Of a stretch of DNA of 16,247 bases, positions 1-6,876 are shown piece by piece. The stretch covers positions 5,989 through 22,235 of the forward strand of contig DDYL01000151.1 in assembly GCA_002347925.1 (NCBI GenBank), written 5' to 3'. Source of the DNA: Chloroflexi bacterium UBA2235 (GTDB lineage Bacteria > Chloroflexota > UBA11872 > UBA12225). Each line of letters opens with the position of its first letter. Within the stretch, counting starts at the first letter, position 1. The notes beneath the pieces were generated by a model. It searched no databases, was not told the DNA's origin, and was given only the letters and a program-made list of their open reading frames with translations. Made by a program: the position numbers and the translations under genes.

Positions 1-855
1 GAACTGTTGGTCATCCATCGCCAGTAGTTGGTGAAGTGCCGGAAAAGCATCGTCATCCTGATATGCCCGCAGCGACGCGAGACGCCCTTCTACTGCCCGG
101 CGGTTCACCGGGCAGACTTCCTGGCAGTCGTCACACCCGAAAATCCAGTCGCCAAATAGATGGCGGAGTTCCCGTGGGATGCTGCCTCGATTTTCAATGG
201 TGTGGAAACTGATGCATGTTGGGGCATTGAGAACACCCGGGGCGACGAGTGCGCCGGTCGGGCAGGCGGTGATGCAGCGCGTGCACGATCCGCAGGACTT
301 TCCAAGTGGCATGTCGGGCTCAAGTTCCACATCGACGAGGATTGTTGTGAGCAACGTGAATGACCCGACACCAGGGGTCAGGATCATCGTGTTCTTGCCG
401 AACCAACCAGTTCCTGCCCGTTCGGCGACGGCGCGTTCCGCAAGCGGGCTCGAGTCGACGAAGATCCGTGCGCGAACAGGCTGGGCACAAGCACTGATCA
501 GCTCGTCGCGAACCTGGATTGTCAGGTCCTTCAGGACATCGTGGTAGTCGCGACCCCATGCATAGCGCGCGATGCGACCGCGGGGGTTGCCTGGCACCGC
601 CGGTGGCCGTTCGCGAACTCCCAGATAGCTGATCCCAAGGGATATGAATGATTTCGCGCCTTCGAGCAATTGCTGCGGAGATGTAGCGAGATCGATTCGT
701 TCATGCGTCAGCCAAGGCATGCCGTCAAGGTGGCCCGAGGCGAGGCGCGTGTGCATTGTCCTCGCCGCGTCGACAAGGGGCGAGGCTTCGGCGATACGCA
801 CGACATCAAACCCATGTCTGTGGGCGATTTCCTTGAGCCTTGAGGTGAGGGTCAT
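1..855 (-). CDS. queG: Epoxyqueuosine reductase QueG, C-terminus cut by window edge
   Basis: Cobalamin-dependent iron-sulfur enzyme that reduces epoxyqueuosine to queuosine in tRNA, the last step of queuosine synthesis in the cytoplasm. The reading frame is open from an ATG at 855 to base 1, giving 285 residues; the family usually has about 310-380, so the C-terminal part lies outside. Residues 133-154 carry the conserved VDSSPLAER and GWFGKN blocks, with D134 matching the family's catalytic aspartate. Ferredoxin-like cysteines follow: C188, C191, C194 and C198 (CGSCTRCITACP), then C241, C244 and C248 in FGCDDCQEVCP. The N-terminus (LTSRLKEIAHRHGF) matches the usual QueG start, although no clear Shine-Dalgarno precedes it. 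It is divergent from the FAH-family gene, with a gap of about 150 bases. The motif set makes this assignment secure. Confidence 0.96.
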   Translation of the reverse strand, partial: MTLTSRLKEIAHRHGFDVVRIAEASPLVDAARTMHTRLASGHLDGMPWLTHERIDLATSPQQLLEGAKSFISLGISYLGVRERPPAVPGNPRGRIARYAWGRDYHDVLKDLTIQVRDELISACAQPVRARIFVDSSPLAERAVAERAGTGWFGKNTMILTPGVGSFTLLTTILVDVELEPDMPLGKSCGSCTRCITACPTGALVAPGVLNAPTCISFHTIENRGSIPRELRHLFGDWIFGCDDCQEVCPVNRRAVEGRLASLRAYQDDDAFPALHQLLAMDDQQF

Positions 856-1004
856 CTGGCTGCTTTCGTCTCGGGTTGGAGGACGGTCATCGCTTCTGGT
901 GCCACCGCCGAGTTGCGAGTCTTGCCCGTTGACGGTGGTACGATAGCGCGCCTAGCAGGCCTCCCATCAGGTAAAGGCCTCGCCCCGCAAGGAGTATCAC
1001 GAAC

Positions 1005-1883
1005 ATGCGTGTCGTTCAGTTTCATCGACCGGGTCACGGACCACGAACGGGGGTCGTTCGAGACGGCACTGTCTACGACGTGACCGCAGAGGCTGGAGAT
1101 GCCTTGTCGCTACTTCTGGCGCACCACGCCGGAGTACCGGAGCCGCGCGGGGTGCCGGCGGGAACACTGGCGGCGCTTGACGTTGCGCCTCATGAGGATG
1201 TGGCACATCTCTTGATGCCCGTCTTCCCATCGGAAGTGTGGGGTGCCGGCGTCACGTATAAGAAGTCTGCCGAGTTTCGTGACGAAGACGCGACCAGTTC
1301 CAAGGGCATCTACGACCAGGTGTATGTAGCGGCCCGCCCCGAACTCTTCTACAAGGGGCGTGCGGTTCACTGCGCAGGTCCGAACGGTGCCGGGGGCATT
1401 CGCGTTGACAGCGACTTCACCGCGCCGGAACCTGAACTGGCAATCGTCGTCGCTGCGAATGGCGACATCCTTGGGTACACACTTTGTGACGACGTCTCCG
1501 CCTGGGACATCGAACGGGCTAACCCGCTTTACCTGCCACAGTCAAAGATCTTTCGTGGATGTGTCGTGATCGGCCCGACGATAGTGACACCGGACGAGAT
1601 CCCTGATCCGGCATCGATTGTCATTCGTGCGACGATTACCCGCGGTGATACGGTGATCTTTGACGATCATTGTGGGGTCGACCGAATGAAGCGCACCTTG
1701 CCTGAACTGGTTCATTTCCTTCGGCTAAACAACCCGATTCAGGACGGGACGGTATTGACGACGGGTACGGGGATCATTGTCACGCAGGACCAGGCGCTTC
1801 ATGAACACGACATCGTGACCCTCGACGCCCCGGTGATTGGCACGCTGCGTCACACGATGCACAAGTTGCCGGTCGACGCTTGA
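1005..1883 (+). CDS. Fumarylacetoacetate hydrolase-family protein, 2-keto-3-deoxy-D-arabinonate dehydratase-like
   Basis: 292-residue FAH-fold enzyme. Family members use a divalent metal to hydrolyse, decarboxylate or dehydrate 2-keto acids. The conserved domain spans about residues 75-285. It has WGAGVTYKKS (79-88), the RPELFYK stretch (111-117), the metal-binding EPELA (E142, E144), an aspartate in GYTLCDDVS (D162/D163) and NPLYLPQSKIF (173-183). The combination of WGAGVTY, NPLYLPQ and TGTGI is what I associate with the 2-keto-3-deoxy-D-arabinonate dehydratase branch rather than with true fumarylacetoacetase, so the substrate is more likely a sugar-acid or other 2-keto acid (inference). The ATG start is supported by AAGGAG ten bases upstream (989-994). 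The gene stands alone, divergent from queG and convergent with the epimerase gene 25 bases away. The fold is secure; the exact substrate is not. Confidence 0.93.
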   Translation: MRVVQFHRPGHGPRTGVVRDGTVYDVTAEAGDALSLLLAHHAGVPEPRGVPAGTLAALDVAPHEDVAHLLMPVFPSEVWGAGVTYKKSAEFRDEDATSSKGIYDQVYVAARPELFYKGRAVHCAGPNGAGGIRVDSDFTAPEPELAIVVAANGDILGYTLCDDVSAWDIERANPLYLPQSKIFRGCVVIGPTIVTPDEIPDPASIVIRATITRGDTVIFDDHCGVDRMKRTLPELVHFLRLNNPIQDGTVLTTGTGIIVTQDQALHEHDIVTLDAPVIGTLRHTMHKLPVDA

Positions 1884-1887
1884 TACG

Positions 1888-1904
1888 GCGGGAACCCGTT
1901 CCGC
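1888..1904. terminator. Small hairpin between convergent genes
   Basis: GCGGGA and TTCCGC form a six-pair stem (one G-T pair) around a five-base loop, starting four bases after the FAH-family stop codon and ending four bases before the epimerase stop. The position fits a shared transcription end, but neither strand has a T-run after it, so this is at best a weak or factor-dependent terminator. Confidence 0.3.
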
Positions 1905-1908
1905 TCGC

Positions 1909-2847
1909 CTACTTCTGTTCCGCGTGGTGCCAAGAGCGCCACCATTGATAGGCGAGCGGGATGCCCCGGGTGGCTGGGTATTGCGGCTCGTACCCGAGCA
2001 ACGTGCGCGCCTTTGTGAGATCAGCGACGTATCGGCTGATCTCACCGACTCTGATCGTTCCCAGTGTGAAGTTGGGGATGACGCCGGCAGCCTCTGCCAC
2101 CAGGTTTGCTGCTTCAAGCAGGCTGGTGCCATTGCCGGTCCCGAGGTTGATCGCGTTTCCAGATACTGATTCTGGAGCGGTCGCCAACTTGGTGATCGCC
2201 CTAGACACGCCCTCGACGGCATCGTCAATGTAGGTGAAGTCGAAGGACTTTGTAGGCCCGAAGATTGTCATCGGATCGCCACGCGGGACCCGGTCGCACA
2301 GTAACGGGATGAACCTTCCGTTGCGTTCGAGGTCGTCGAATCTGCCGTAGACGTTGCTGAACCGAATGATGATGAACGGGAGCGAAAAGCACCTGCCGAA
2401 GCTTCGGATGAGCGCCTCATCGGCAAGTTTGGCGGCCGCGTAAGGGCTCGCCGCACCTTCGAGGCGCACCGTGTCCTCGGCAACGGGCACCACTGGCTGT
2501 TCACCGTAGACCTCACGTGAACTCCCGTAGATGACCGGGGTGCCGTTTGCTCGACAGAACTCGAGAACGCGGTGCGTGACAGTGTAGTTTTCCAGAGCGT
2601 TGAGCGGACGCTCGACCGACTCATGCACCTTGGCGCGGGCCGCGAGGTGCACCACTACATCTGCTCTCCCCCAAGGGTGAGATTCGGGAGGCACAGTTGA
2701 ACAAAGGTCCTCAATGTGCGTGGGAATGGCATCGGTCCAGGGATTTGGCGACCGGTCCACTCCGAGGACCTCGGTCCCATCCGCAAGCAGGCGCAACGCC
2801 AGGCTTGTTCCGATCAGACCACTGGAACCCGTGATGATCACTCTCAT
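1909..2847 (-). CDS. NAD-dependent epimerase/dehydratase, extended SDR family
   Basis: 312-residue Rossmann-fold enzyme that probably interconverts or dehydrates nucleotide sugars for cell-surface glycans. The NAD-binding glycine motif GSSGLIG lies at residues 7-13. The acidic end of the second strand is D31 (LGVDRS), HLAARA is at 68-73, the catalytic serine region is YGSSREVYG (107-115), and the catalytic pair is Y136 and K140 in SPYAAAK. RFSNVYGR (162-169) is typical of GalE/RmlB-type enzymes. The start was taken at MRVIITG, because the fold begins there and GAGG lies about nine bases upstream; an earlier in-frame ATG at 2883 would add 12 residues with no homologous role. It is transcribed as a single gene, downstream of the repeat-rich non-coding stretch 2848-3099. 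The exact substrate (UDP-, GDP- or dTDP-sugar) cannot be told from the sequence. Confidence 0.93.
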   Translation of the reverse strand: MRVIITGSSGLIGTSLALRLLADGTEVLGVDRSPNPWTDAIPTHIEDLCSTVPPESHPWGRADVVVHLAARAKVHESVERPLNALENYTVTHRVLEFCRANGTPVIYGSSREVYGEQPVVPVAEDTVRLEGAASPYAAAKLADEALIRSFGRCFSLPFIIIRFSNVYGRFDDLERNGRFIPLLCDRVPRGDPMTIFGPTKSFDFTYIDDAVEGVSRAITKLATAPESVSGNAINLGTGNGTSLLEAANLVAEAAGVIPNFTLGTIRVGEISRYVADLTKARTLLGYEPQYPATRGIPLAYQWWRSWHHAEQK

Positions 2848-2957
2848 GAAGCGTGCCTCGCGCCCGGCGTTGTGGTGTGCCATCGGCCAGATGACCAGTC
2901 GTGATCTGCGTTGTGCGGACTTGACCGTGCCGCTTGTGATCGATTAACGCCATCGAA

Positions 2958-3006
2958 CGTGAATTCGCACGGCCCGTGCAAGGCGAACCTCACGCGTGCG
3001 GTTCGC
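2958..3006. repeat. Cluster of overlapping inverted repeats, possible alternative stems
   Basis: Three related arms lie side by side: CGTGAATTCGC (2958-2968), GCGAACCTCACG (2983-2994) and CGTGCGGTTCGC (2995-3006). The middle arm is complementary to both neighbours: ten pairs with an internal loop to the left arm, and eleven of twelve pairs to the right arm. Only one stem can form at a time. A smaller GCACG-GCC-CGTGC hairpin lies at 2967-2979. The cluster sits about 110 bases upstream of the epimerase start, in a stretch without a convincing gene. Confidence 0.45.
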
Positions 3007-3025
3007 ATCTTGTGTCCCAAAGGGT

Positions 3026-3040
3026 ACGGCGTCGCGCCGT
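3026..3040. repeat. Perfect short hairpin ACGGCG-TCG-CGCCGT
   Basis: Six perfect pairs around a three-base loop, 20 bases from the preceding inverted-repeat cluster and inside the same non-coding stretch. It would form a very stable stem in RNA from either strand. Neither side has a T-run, so it is not a classical terminator. Confidence 0.35.
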
Positions 3041-3079
3041 GGGGTCGGTAGTTTGGGCTTTCTGATGATCGTAGTTCAC

Positions 3080-3101
3080 TGCAGTTCATCTGCATGTTTT
3101 T
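3080..3101 (+). terminator. Weak hairpin followed by a T-run
   Basis: TGCAG and CTGCA pair across TTCAT (3080-3094), and TGTTTTT follows at 3095-3101. This is the usual order for an intrinsic terminator on the plus strand, though the stem is only five pairs. No protein gene on the plus strand leads into it; the T-run overlaps the stop codon of the minus-strand small membrane gene. It would make sense only if a plus-strand non-coding RNA is made from 2848-3099. Confidence 0.25.
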
Positions 3102-3318
3102 ACAACGGCGCCTCAAGCAACCAGTCGGCAAGACGCATCAGTTGTGATGCGACCCATATGACGACCGCGAAGGAAAGTATTGCGGCGTAGGCGGCAAGCT
3201 TTGGACCAACGGTTTCCGACCAGAACGGCGGAGCGATCAGGAAGATCACCAATGCCGCAAGTGAACAACCGGCGATCGCCGTGAAGACCAAAACCATCGA
3301 TGCCAGGACGCGGAACAT
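3100..3318 (-). CDS. Small hydrophobic membrane protein, unknown function
   Basis: 72 residues with two hydrophobic stretches (about 4-32 and 40-62), separated by a short loop containing PPFWSETVGPK, and ending in an amphipathic tail with several leucines. This is the layout of a two-helix inner-membrane protein. Residues 15-18 (IAGC) resemble a lipobox after a short hydrophobic leader, but the residues after the cysteine remain very hydrophobic, so a membrane helix is more likely than a lipoprotein. No clear Shine-Dalgarno precedes the ATG. It is divergent from the YggU gene and 252 bases upstream of the epimerase on the same strand. I do not recognise a family. The hydrophobic pattern argues for a real gene, but the call is moderate. 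Confidence 0.5.
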   Translation of the reverse strand: MFRVLASMVLVFTAIAGCSLAALVIFLIAPPFWSETVGPKLAAYAAILSFAVVIWVASQLMRLADWLLEAPL

Positions 3319-3399
3319 GGTTCGCGAGTGTATCGGCGATCACGTTGGAGGATGGCCTTGAAATCGGTCGCTCGGCGGATGCCCACGCCATCGGAAGGG

Positions 3400-3430
3400 T
3401 TGTGGGTGGCACTGTCTGGGGTCGTATGAT
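3400..3430 (+). promoter_or_regulatory. Candidate leaderless promoter of the YggU gene
   Basis: TATGAT at 3425-3430 matches the -10 consensus at five of six positions and ends six bases before the ATG at 3437, so transcription would start at or next to the start codon. A partial -35 (TTGTGG, 3400-3405) lies 19 bases upstream. No Shine-Dalgarno is present, which agrees with a leaderless transcript. Confidence 0.4.
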
Positions 3431-3436
3431 CGGCAG

Positions 3437-3763
3437 ATGGGTCGCAAACCTTCGGATCGAATGGGCCTTCGACCGCCGGACAAATCGCTCGGGTGTGAGC
3501 TAGCGGTTTTTGCTGTGCCCAGGTCGTCCAGGACCGAGGTCGCGGGGATGCACGGCGACGCACTTCGGGTTCGTTTAGCGGCCCCGCCAGTCGAGGGAGC
3601 CGCAAACGACGCACTCCGGAGGTTTGTCGCCGACCAATTGGGGATCCCGATCAGCGACGTGGTGGTCGTCAGCGGGGCTACTGGGAGGCGCAAGCGGTTG
3701 TCGGTTTCTGGAATGGATCACGTTTCGGCAATGAGCCGCCTACTGCCTGAAACCGACGCGTGA
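3437..3763 (+). CDS. YggU/DUF167 family protein
   Basis: 108 residues of the DUF167 (YggU) family, small conserved proteins of unknown biochemical role found in bacteria and archaea. The family core runs from about residue 22 to 93: VPRSSRTEVAG (27-37), the hallmark RLAAPPVEGAAN (46-57) and GATGRRK (80-86), where relatives usually show a GxxSRxK pattern. The first 20 residues are extra compared with the family core. A second ATG at 3461 (MGLRPPD) is a possible alternative start, but the -10-like TATGAT six bases before 3437 favours the first one. The gene is convergent with the acidic hypothetical protein, with a 24-base gap, and divergent from the small membrane gene. Confidence 0.88.
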   Translation: MGRKPSDRMGLRPPDKSLGCELAVFAVPRSSRTEVAGMHGDALRVRLAAPPVEGAANDALRRFVADQLGIPISDVVVVSGATGRRKRLSVSGMDHVSAMSRLLPETDA

Positions 3764-3787
3764 GCAACGTGAACCCAGGAATTCGGG

Positions 3788-4345
3788 TCAGTCGATCACC
3801 GGGTACGGTTGATACCAGTGTTCGGCCTCGTTATTGCTCTCGCGGTCAAGTCGTGCAACGGCCCCTCTCGCGGTGGCTTCCGAGCTGTAGACGCCAACGA
3901 GAGAATCGCTCTCCCTGAGGGTTCCTTCGGGATCGTTCCAAGCCGCCGACCGAAAGACCACCCACACCTGGCCGGTCACTGGGTCCAACTGGCCCCGAAA
4001 GGCTGGACCTTCGTCACTGTCGTCGTCATCGTCGTCAATGTCATCGTCGGAAATGTCGTCTTCGATGGTCACGGGTGCCCCGATGAAGGCACTCATTTCC
4101 TGTTCGCGGTGTAAGGAATCACGTCGGCGCTTCTGCCGTTCACGGATGGAGACAACCGTGCCCGGAATGCTGAGTGCTTCGGAGGACGCGTCCTCGGAGG
4201 CCGTCGCCTGATGATCATGATCACCCCGACCCGCCACCCCTGAAGTTCGGGGCTCGGCAATTTCAGGAGGAGTGGCATCTTTCGAGGTGGAGGGGTCTGG
4301 CTCGCCGGGAGCCGGGCGTCGGCGGAAGAGGTCTCGAGGTTGCAT
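3788..4345 (-). CDS. Hypothetical protein with basic segment, acidic linker and small C-terminal domain
   Basis: 185 residues from the ATG at 4345; an in-frame GTG at 4363 would add six. The N-terminal 60 residues are low in complexity, rich in Pro, Asp, Glu and Ser, and probably disordered. A strongly basic helix-like segment (SIRERQKRRRDSLHRE, about 66-81) is followed by a run of acidic residues (about 95-112, almost all Asp and Glu). The last 62 residues look folded: an aromatic strand VWVVFRSAAW, then LVGVYSSEATARGAVARL and a Tyr-rich tail ending YPVID. That ending resembles small domains of the DUF7336 type (GVYSS, then AV.RL, then Y.ID), but this is tentative. It is convergent with the YggU gene and divergent from the methyltransferase. 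A role is not predictable; the charged linker suggests binding to protein or nucleic acid partners (inference). Confidence 0.72.
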   Translation of the reverse strand: MQPRDLFRRRPAPGEPDPSTSKDATPPEIAEPRTSGVAGRGDHDHQATASEDASSEALSIPGTVVSIRERQKRRRDSLHREQEMSAFIGAPVTIEDDISDDDIDDDDDDSDEGPAFRGQLDPVTGQVWVVFRSAAWNDPEGTLRESDSLVGVYSSEATARGAVARLDRESNNEAEHWYQPYPVID

Positions 4346-4397
4346 TTCCCAAGACGCTACCACGCGCGTGACGTCGTTGCCGATGTGGGCGAATTTT

Positions 4398-4417
4398 GGC
4401 GATGAAGTAGCATCGCC
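4398..4417. promoter_or_regulatory. Perfect 7-base inverted repeat in a divergent promoter region
   Basis: GGCGATG and CATCGCC are exact inverted repeats separated by AAGTAG. The element sits in the 122-base gap between the divergent hypothetical gene and the methyltransferase gene, where an operator for a dimeric repressor would be expected. It could also be a chance hairpin. Confidence 0.35.
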
Positions 4418-4467
4418 CGCGTGGATGATTTCAAGCGGGTTGACTGGACCTAGATACTTTGAATTTG

Positions 4468-5325
4468 ATGCCTGACGATTATTTGCCAGTCCGAGATGCC
4501 CTTAGTGCGGATGCGGTCATTAGACTGGCACGCGAACGCTGGCGCGCTCTCGGCGAGGTTGATGCGCTTTTTACCCGCCCGTGGATTGGACTGGATACCG
4601 AGGGCGCGCGTGATCGGATTGATCGGGACGGGTTGCTTGCGAAGTTCGCGGGTCCCGACCTAGAGGGCAGACGAGTGTTGGTCATCGGCGGAGGTGGCGG
4701 GCAGCAGTCGCTCGCGTTCGGTTTGCTTGGAGCGTCGGTGACCGTAGTCGATTTCGATGAGGGGCAACTGGAACGAGATTGCCGGACCTGGTCCGCACGA
4801 TTGCTACCCCCGGACCGCCTACGGACGCTTCAGCTTGACATGCGCGATCTAGGCTCCTGCAACTTGGAACCCGGATCATTCGATATCGTCTGGCACCCGT
4901 ACTCGATCAACTTCGTGCCCGATTGTCACTCCGTCATCGTGGCTTCTGGCCGATTGCTGACGCGCGGAGGGGTCTACCGGTTGCAAGCGGCTAACCCGTT
5001 TGTGCTCGGGATGCACATGTCTGACCAGAACGGTGACGGCTACGTTCGGCGCGGCGTCTATCGGGATGGAGAGGCGGTCCAGTCACCGGACCCAGGATGG
5101 GTCTACGACAGGTCAGCCGCCTCACAGTCAGTTCCGGAACCGATTGAATTTCGGCATACGCTGGCAACCGTGGTGAACTCGTGCATTGAGGCGGGGATGG
5201 GGATCATCCATCTTGAAGACGCGATAGATGTGCCCCGCGACGAGGACGCCGAACCAGGTACGTGGGACCACTTCTGTTCGGTCAACCCACCTTGGTTCGC
5301 GGTGTGGGCGCGTCGCCAAGACTGA
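4468..5325 (+). CDS. Class I SAM-dependent methyltransferase
   Basis: 285-residue Rossmann-like methyltransferase of unknown substrate. Motif I is VLVIGGGGGQQ (70-80), the acidic residue that binds SAM ribose is D95 or D97 in VTVVDFDEGQ, and motifs II/III fall at LQLDMRDL (121-128) and FDIVWHPYSINFVPD (138-152). The middle part, about residues 170-250, carries a substrate cap with many aromatic and charged residues. The C-terminal HFCSVNPPWFAVWARR is typical of small-molecule methyltransferases in this group. The start was taken at the ATG at 4468; a TTG at 4459 is also in frame. No Shine-Dalgarno is visible, and a TACTTT box ends seven bases before the ATG, so a leaderless transcript is possible. 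The gene stands alone, convergent with the amidohydrolase (28-base gap). Confidence 0.88.
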   Translation: MPDDYLPVRDALSADAVIRLARERWRALGEVDALFTRPWIGLDTEGARDRIDRDGLLAKFAGPDLEGRRVLVIGGGGGQQSLAFGLLGASVTVVDFDEGQLERDCRTWSARLLPPDRLRTLQLDMRDLGSCNLEPGSFDIVWHPYSINFVPDCHSVIVASGRLLTRGGVYRLQAANPFVLGMHMSDQNGDGYVRRGVYRDGEAVQSPDPGWVYDRSAASQSVPEPIEFRHTLATVVNSCIEAGMGIIHLEDAIDVPRDEDAEPGTWDHFCSVNPPWFAVWARRQD

Positions 5326-5353
5326 TTTTGGTTTGGGACCAGAGACTGGGCTC

Positions 5354-6730
5354 TCAGTCGGCGTCCAGGTCGATCCCAAGCCTGGCTGCGACTTGATGGC
5401 GGGCCGCATCGGCGCTTGCCATAGTGTCCTTGAGGTCGAGCGTGGTGAGAGCACCGTCTCGGACCACCTGATGACCATCTACCCACACGTGCCTGACATC
5501 CGTGGCGCGCGTCCCATAGACGAGGCGTGTGTATGTGCTGCCCCCACCGCTCGCCACCGGTGCATCAGAAGTGATCGCCACGAGATCGGCCGCTTTGCCA
5601 GCCTCGATACTGCCGATCCGGTCGGATAACCCCAGGGCTCTCGCACCGGCGATGGTTGCGAGTTCGAAGATGGCAGTCGCATCAACCACGCCGGGCCCAC
5701 TTGCCATCGAGGCAAGAAGTCCGGCAAGCCGAAGCTCCTGCCATGCGTCCAGGTGGTTGCTACACGCCGCGCCGTCTGCGCCAAGGGCGACGTTCACGCC
5801 GGAGTCGCGATAGGCCCTGAGGGGAATCACTCCACTCCCGAGTTTCATGTTGCTTGACGGGCAGTGCACCACGTGGGTGCCGTCAGTGGCCATCATGGTG
5901 ATTTCCTCGGCTTCTGGCCACACCCCATGGGCAAGGACAGTGCCCGGGCCTTGGATGCCCATTGACCGCAGGGTTGCGATGTTTGGCTGCCCGTATGCCG
6001 CCCGGACTATCGCGGCCTCGTCGGGTTGCTCGCTAGCGTGAGTGTGAATCACCATTCCGTTTCGACGTGACCGTTCGGCGACACCCCGAAGTGCTTCGGG
6101 AGTACAGGAGAGGACAAACCGGGGACAGTACGCGTATCTGAGGCGACCACCGGCATCTCCATGCCATCGGTCGGCGAGACGATCACTCTGCGCAAGTGAG
6201 TGGCTCGTGGTTTCGGCGAGCGAAGCGGGTACGTCCTCGCCGGTGTCCATGAGCGCCTTGCCCCCGGTGTACCTGATGCCGGTTTCCTTGGCGGATTGGA
6301 AGAGTGCATCGGTGTGGTGGACTGTGCCCATGTCCAGGACGCTCGTCGTGCCACCGAGCAGCAGTTCGGCGATACCGAGATTTGCTGAAGCCCGCAACGT
6401 TTCCGGATCATGCGCACCCTCAAGTGGCCAGATGCGCTCACGCAGCCAACGAAGGAGTGGTCGGGCTTCCGACAGTCCCCTGAACAGCGTCTGACACAGG
6501 TGAACGTGCGCCTGGACAAGACCGGGAACAATGATCAAGCCCGAGGCATCGAACTCTGCAGCACCGTCAATGGGTGTTCCGGGCTCCAGAACAGAGCGTA
6601 TTCGCCCATCGGTTCCGATGTGCAGGTCTCGGTTCCCGACGGTTCGGTCCCGGTCCATCGTCACCACCCGGGCGCCTCGAATGACCGTCCCATTCGGTCC
6701 GGGAGTTCCTTTGGATGTGATCGTGTCCAT
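5354..6730 (-). CDS. ATZ/TRZ-type amidohydrolase, probable nucleoside or S-adenosylhomocysteine-related deaminase
   Basis: 458-residue metal-dependent amidohydrolase of the cytosine/guanine/MTA-SAH deaminase group, which removes amino groups from purine nucleosides or related heterocycles. The metal ligands are all present: H75 and H77 in QAHVHLCQTLFRGL, H231 and E234 in HTHASEQ, H268 in LAHGVW, H289 in HCPSSNMKLGSG, and D319 in LGADGAACSNHLD. The C-terminal composite-beta segment (SIEAGKAADLVAI) is typical of the group. The start is MDTITSKG at 6730, with AGGA four bases upstream; the open frame continues 50 residues further upstream, but that part is not family-like. HASEQ and GADGAACSNH differ slightly from the usual HTHxAE and GTDGxxSNN of MtaD-type enzymes, so substrate choice should be left open. 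The leader carries inverted repeats described separately. Confidence 0.93.
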   Translation of the reverse strand: MDTITSKGTPGPNGTVIRGARVVTMDRDRTVGNRDLHIGTDGRIRSVLEPGTPIDGAAEFDASGLIIVPGLVQAHVHLCQTLFRGLSEARPLLRWLRERIWPLEGAHDPETLRASANLGIAELLLGGTTSVLDMGTVHHTDALFQSAKETGIRYTGGKALMDTGEDVPASLAETTSHSLAQSDRLADRWHGDAGGRLRYAYCPRFVLSCTPEALRGVAERSRRNGMVIHTHASEQPDEAAIVRAAYGQPNIATLRSMGIQGPGTVLAHGVWPEAEEITMMATDGTHVVHCPSSNMKLGSGVIPLRAYRDSGVNVALGADGAACSNHLDAWQELRLAGLLASMASGPGVVDATAIFELATIAGARALGLSDRIGSIEAGKAADLVAITSDAPVASGGGSTYTRLVYGTRATDVRHVWVDGHQVVRDGALTTLDLKDTMASADAARHQVAARLGIDLDAD

Positions 6731-6762
6731 GATGTCCTGCCCGCGGAACGATACGCCATCTG

Positions 6763-6777
6763 TCCCCTTGTTGGGGA
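6763..6777 (-). promoter_or_regulatory. Leader hairpin before the amidohydrolase
   Basis: TCCCC and GGGGA pair perfectly across TTGTT, and two G-T pairs can extend the stem. It lies 33 bases upstream of the amidohydrolase start codon, within its probable 5' leader. It may influence translation or be incidental. Confidence 0.3.
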
Positions 6778-6825
6778 TGTCGTTGGAAGACTCTGCACAG
6801 GTCCGCGTGGGTTGGCGTGATTGTT

Positions 6826-6876
6826 GACCCCTCCTTGACGGGGACTGGGGTCGCCTTGGCGTCCGACCCAGGCGAC
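6826..6876 (-). promoter_or_regulatory. Overlapping alternative stems in the amidohydrolase leader
   Basis: Bases 6845-6855 (plus strand CTGGGGTCGCC) can pair with three different partners: GACCCC at 6826-6831, CGACCCAG at 6864-6871 (eight pairs with one bulged G) and GGCGAC at 6871-6876. These pairings exclude each other. The block lies about 95-145 bases upstream of the amidohydrolase ATG, on the side where its transcript would begin. Confidence 0.3.

Noticed and set aside
929..944. TTGACG and TACGAT as a promoter for the FAH-family gene
   Set aside because: The boxes are only four bases apart, far too close to act as a -35/-10 pair.
5228..5629. 133-codon plus-strand frame after the methyltransferase
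   Set aside because: It overlaps the end of the methyltransferase and the C-terminus of the amidohydrolase. The product has no motif and no ribosome binding site.
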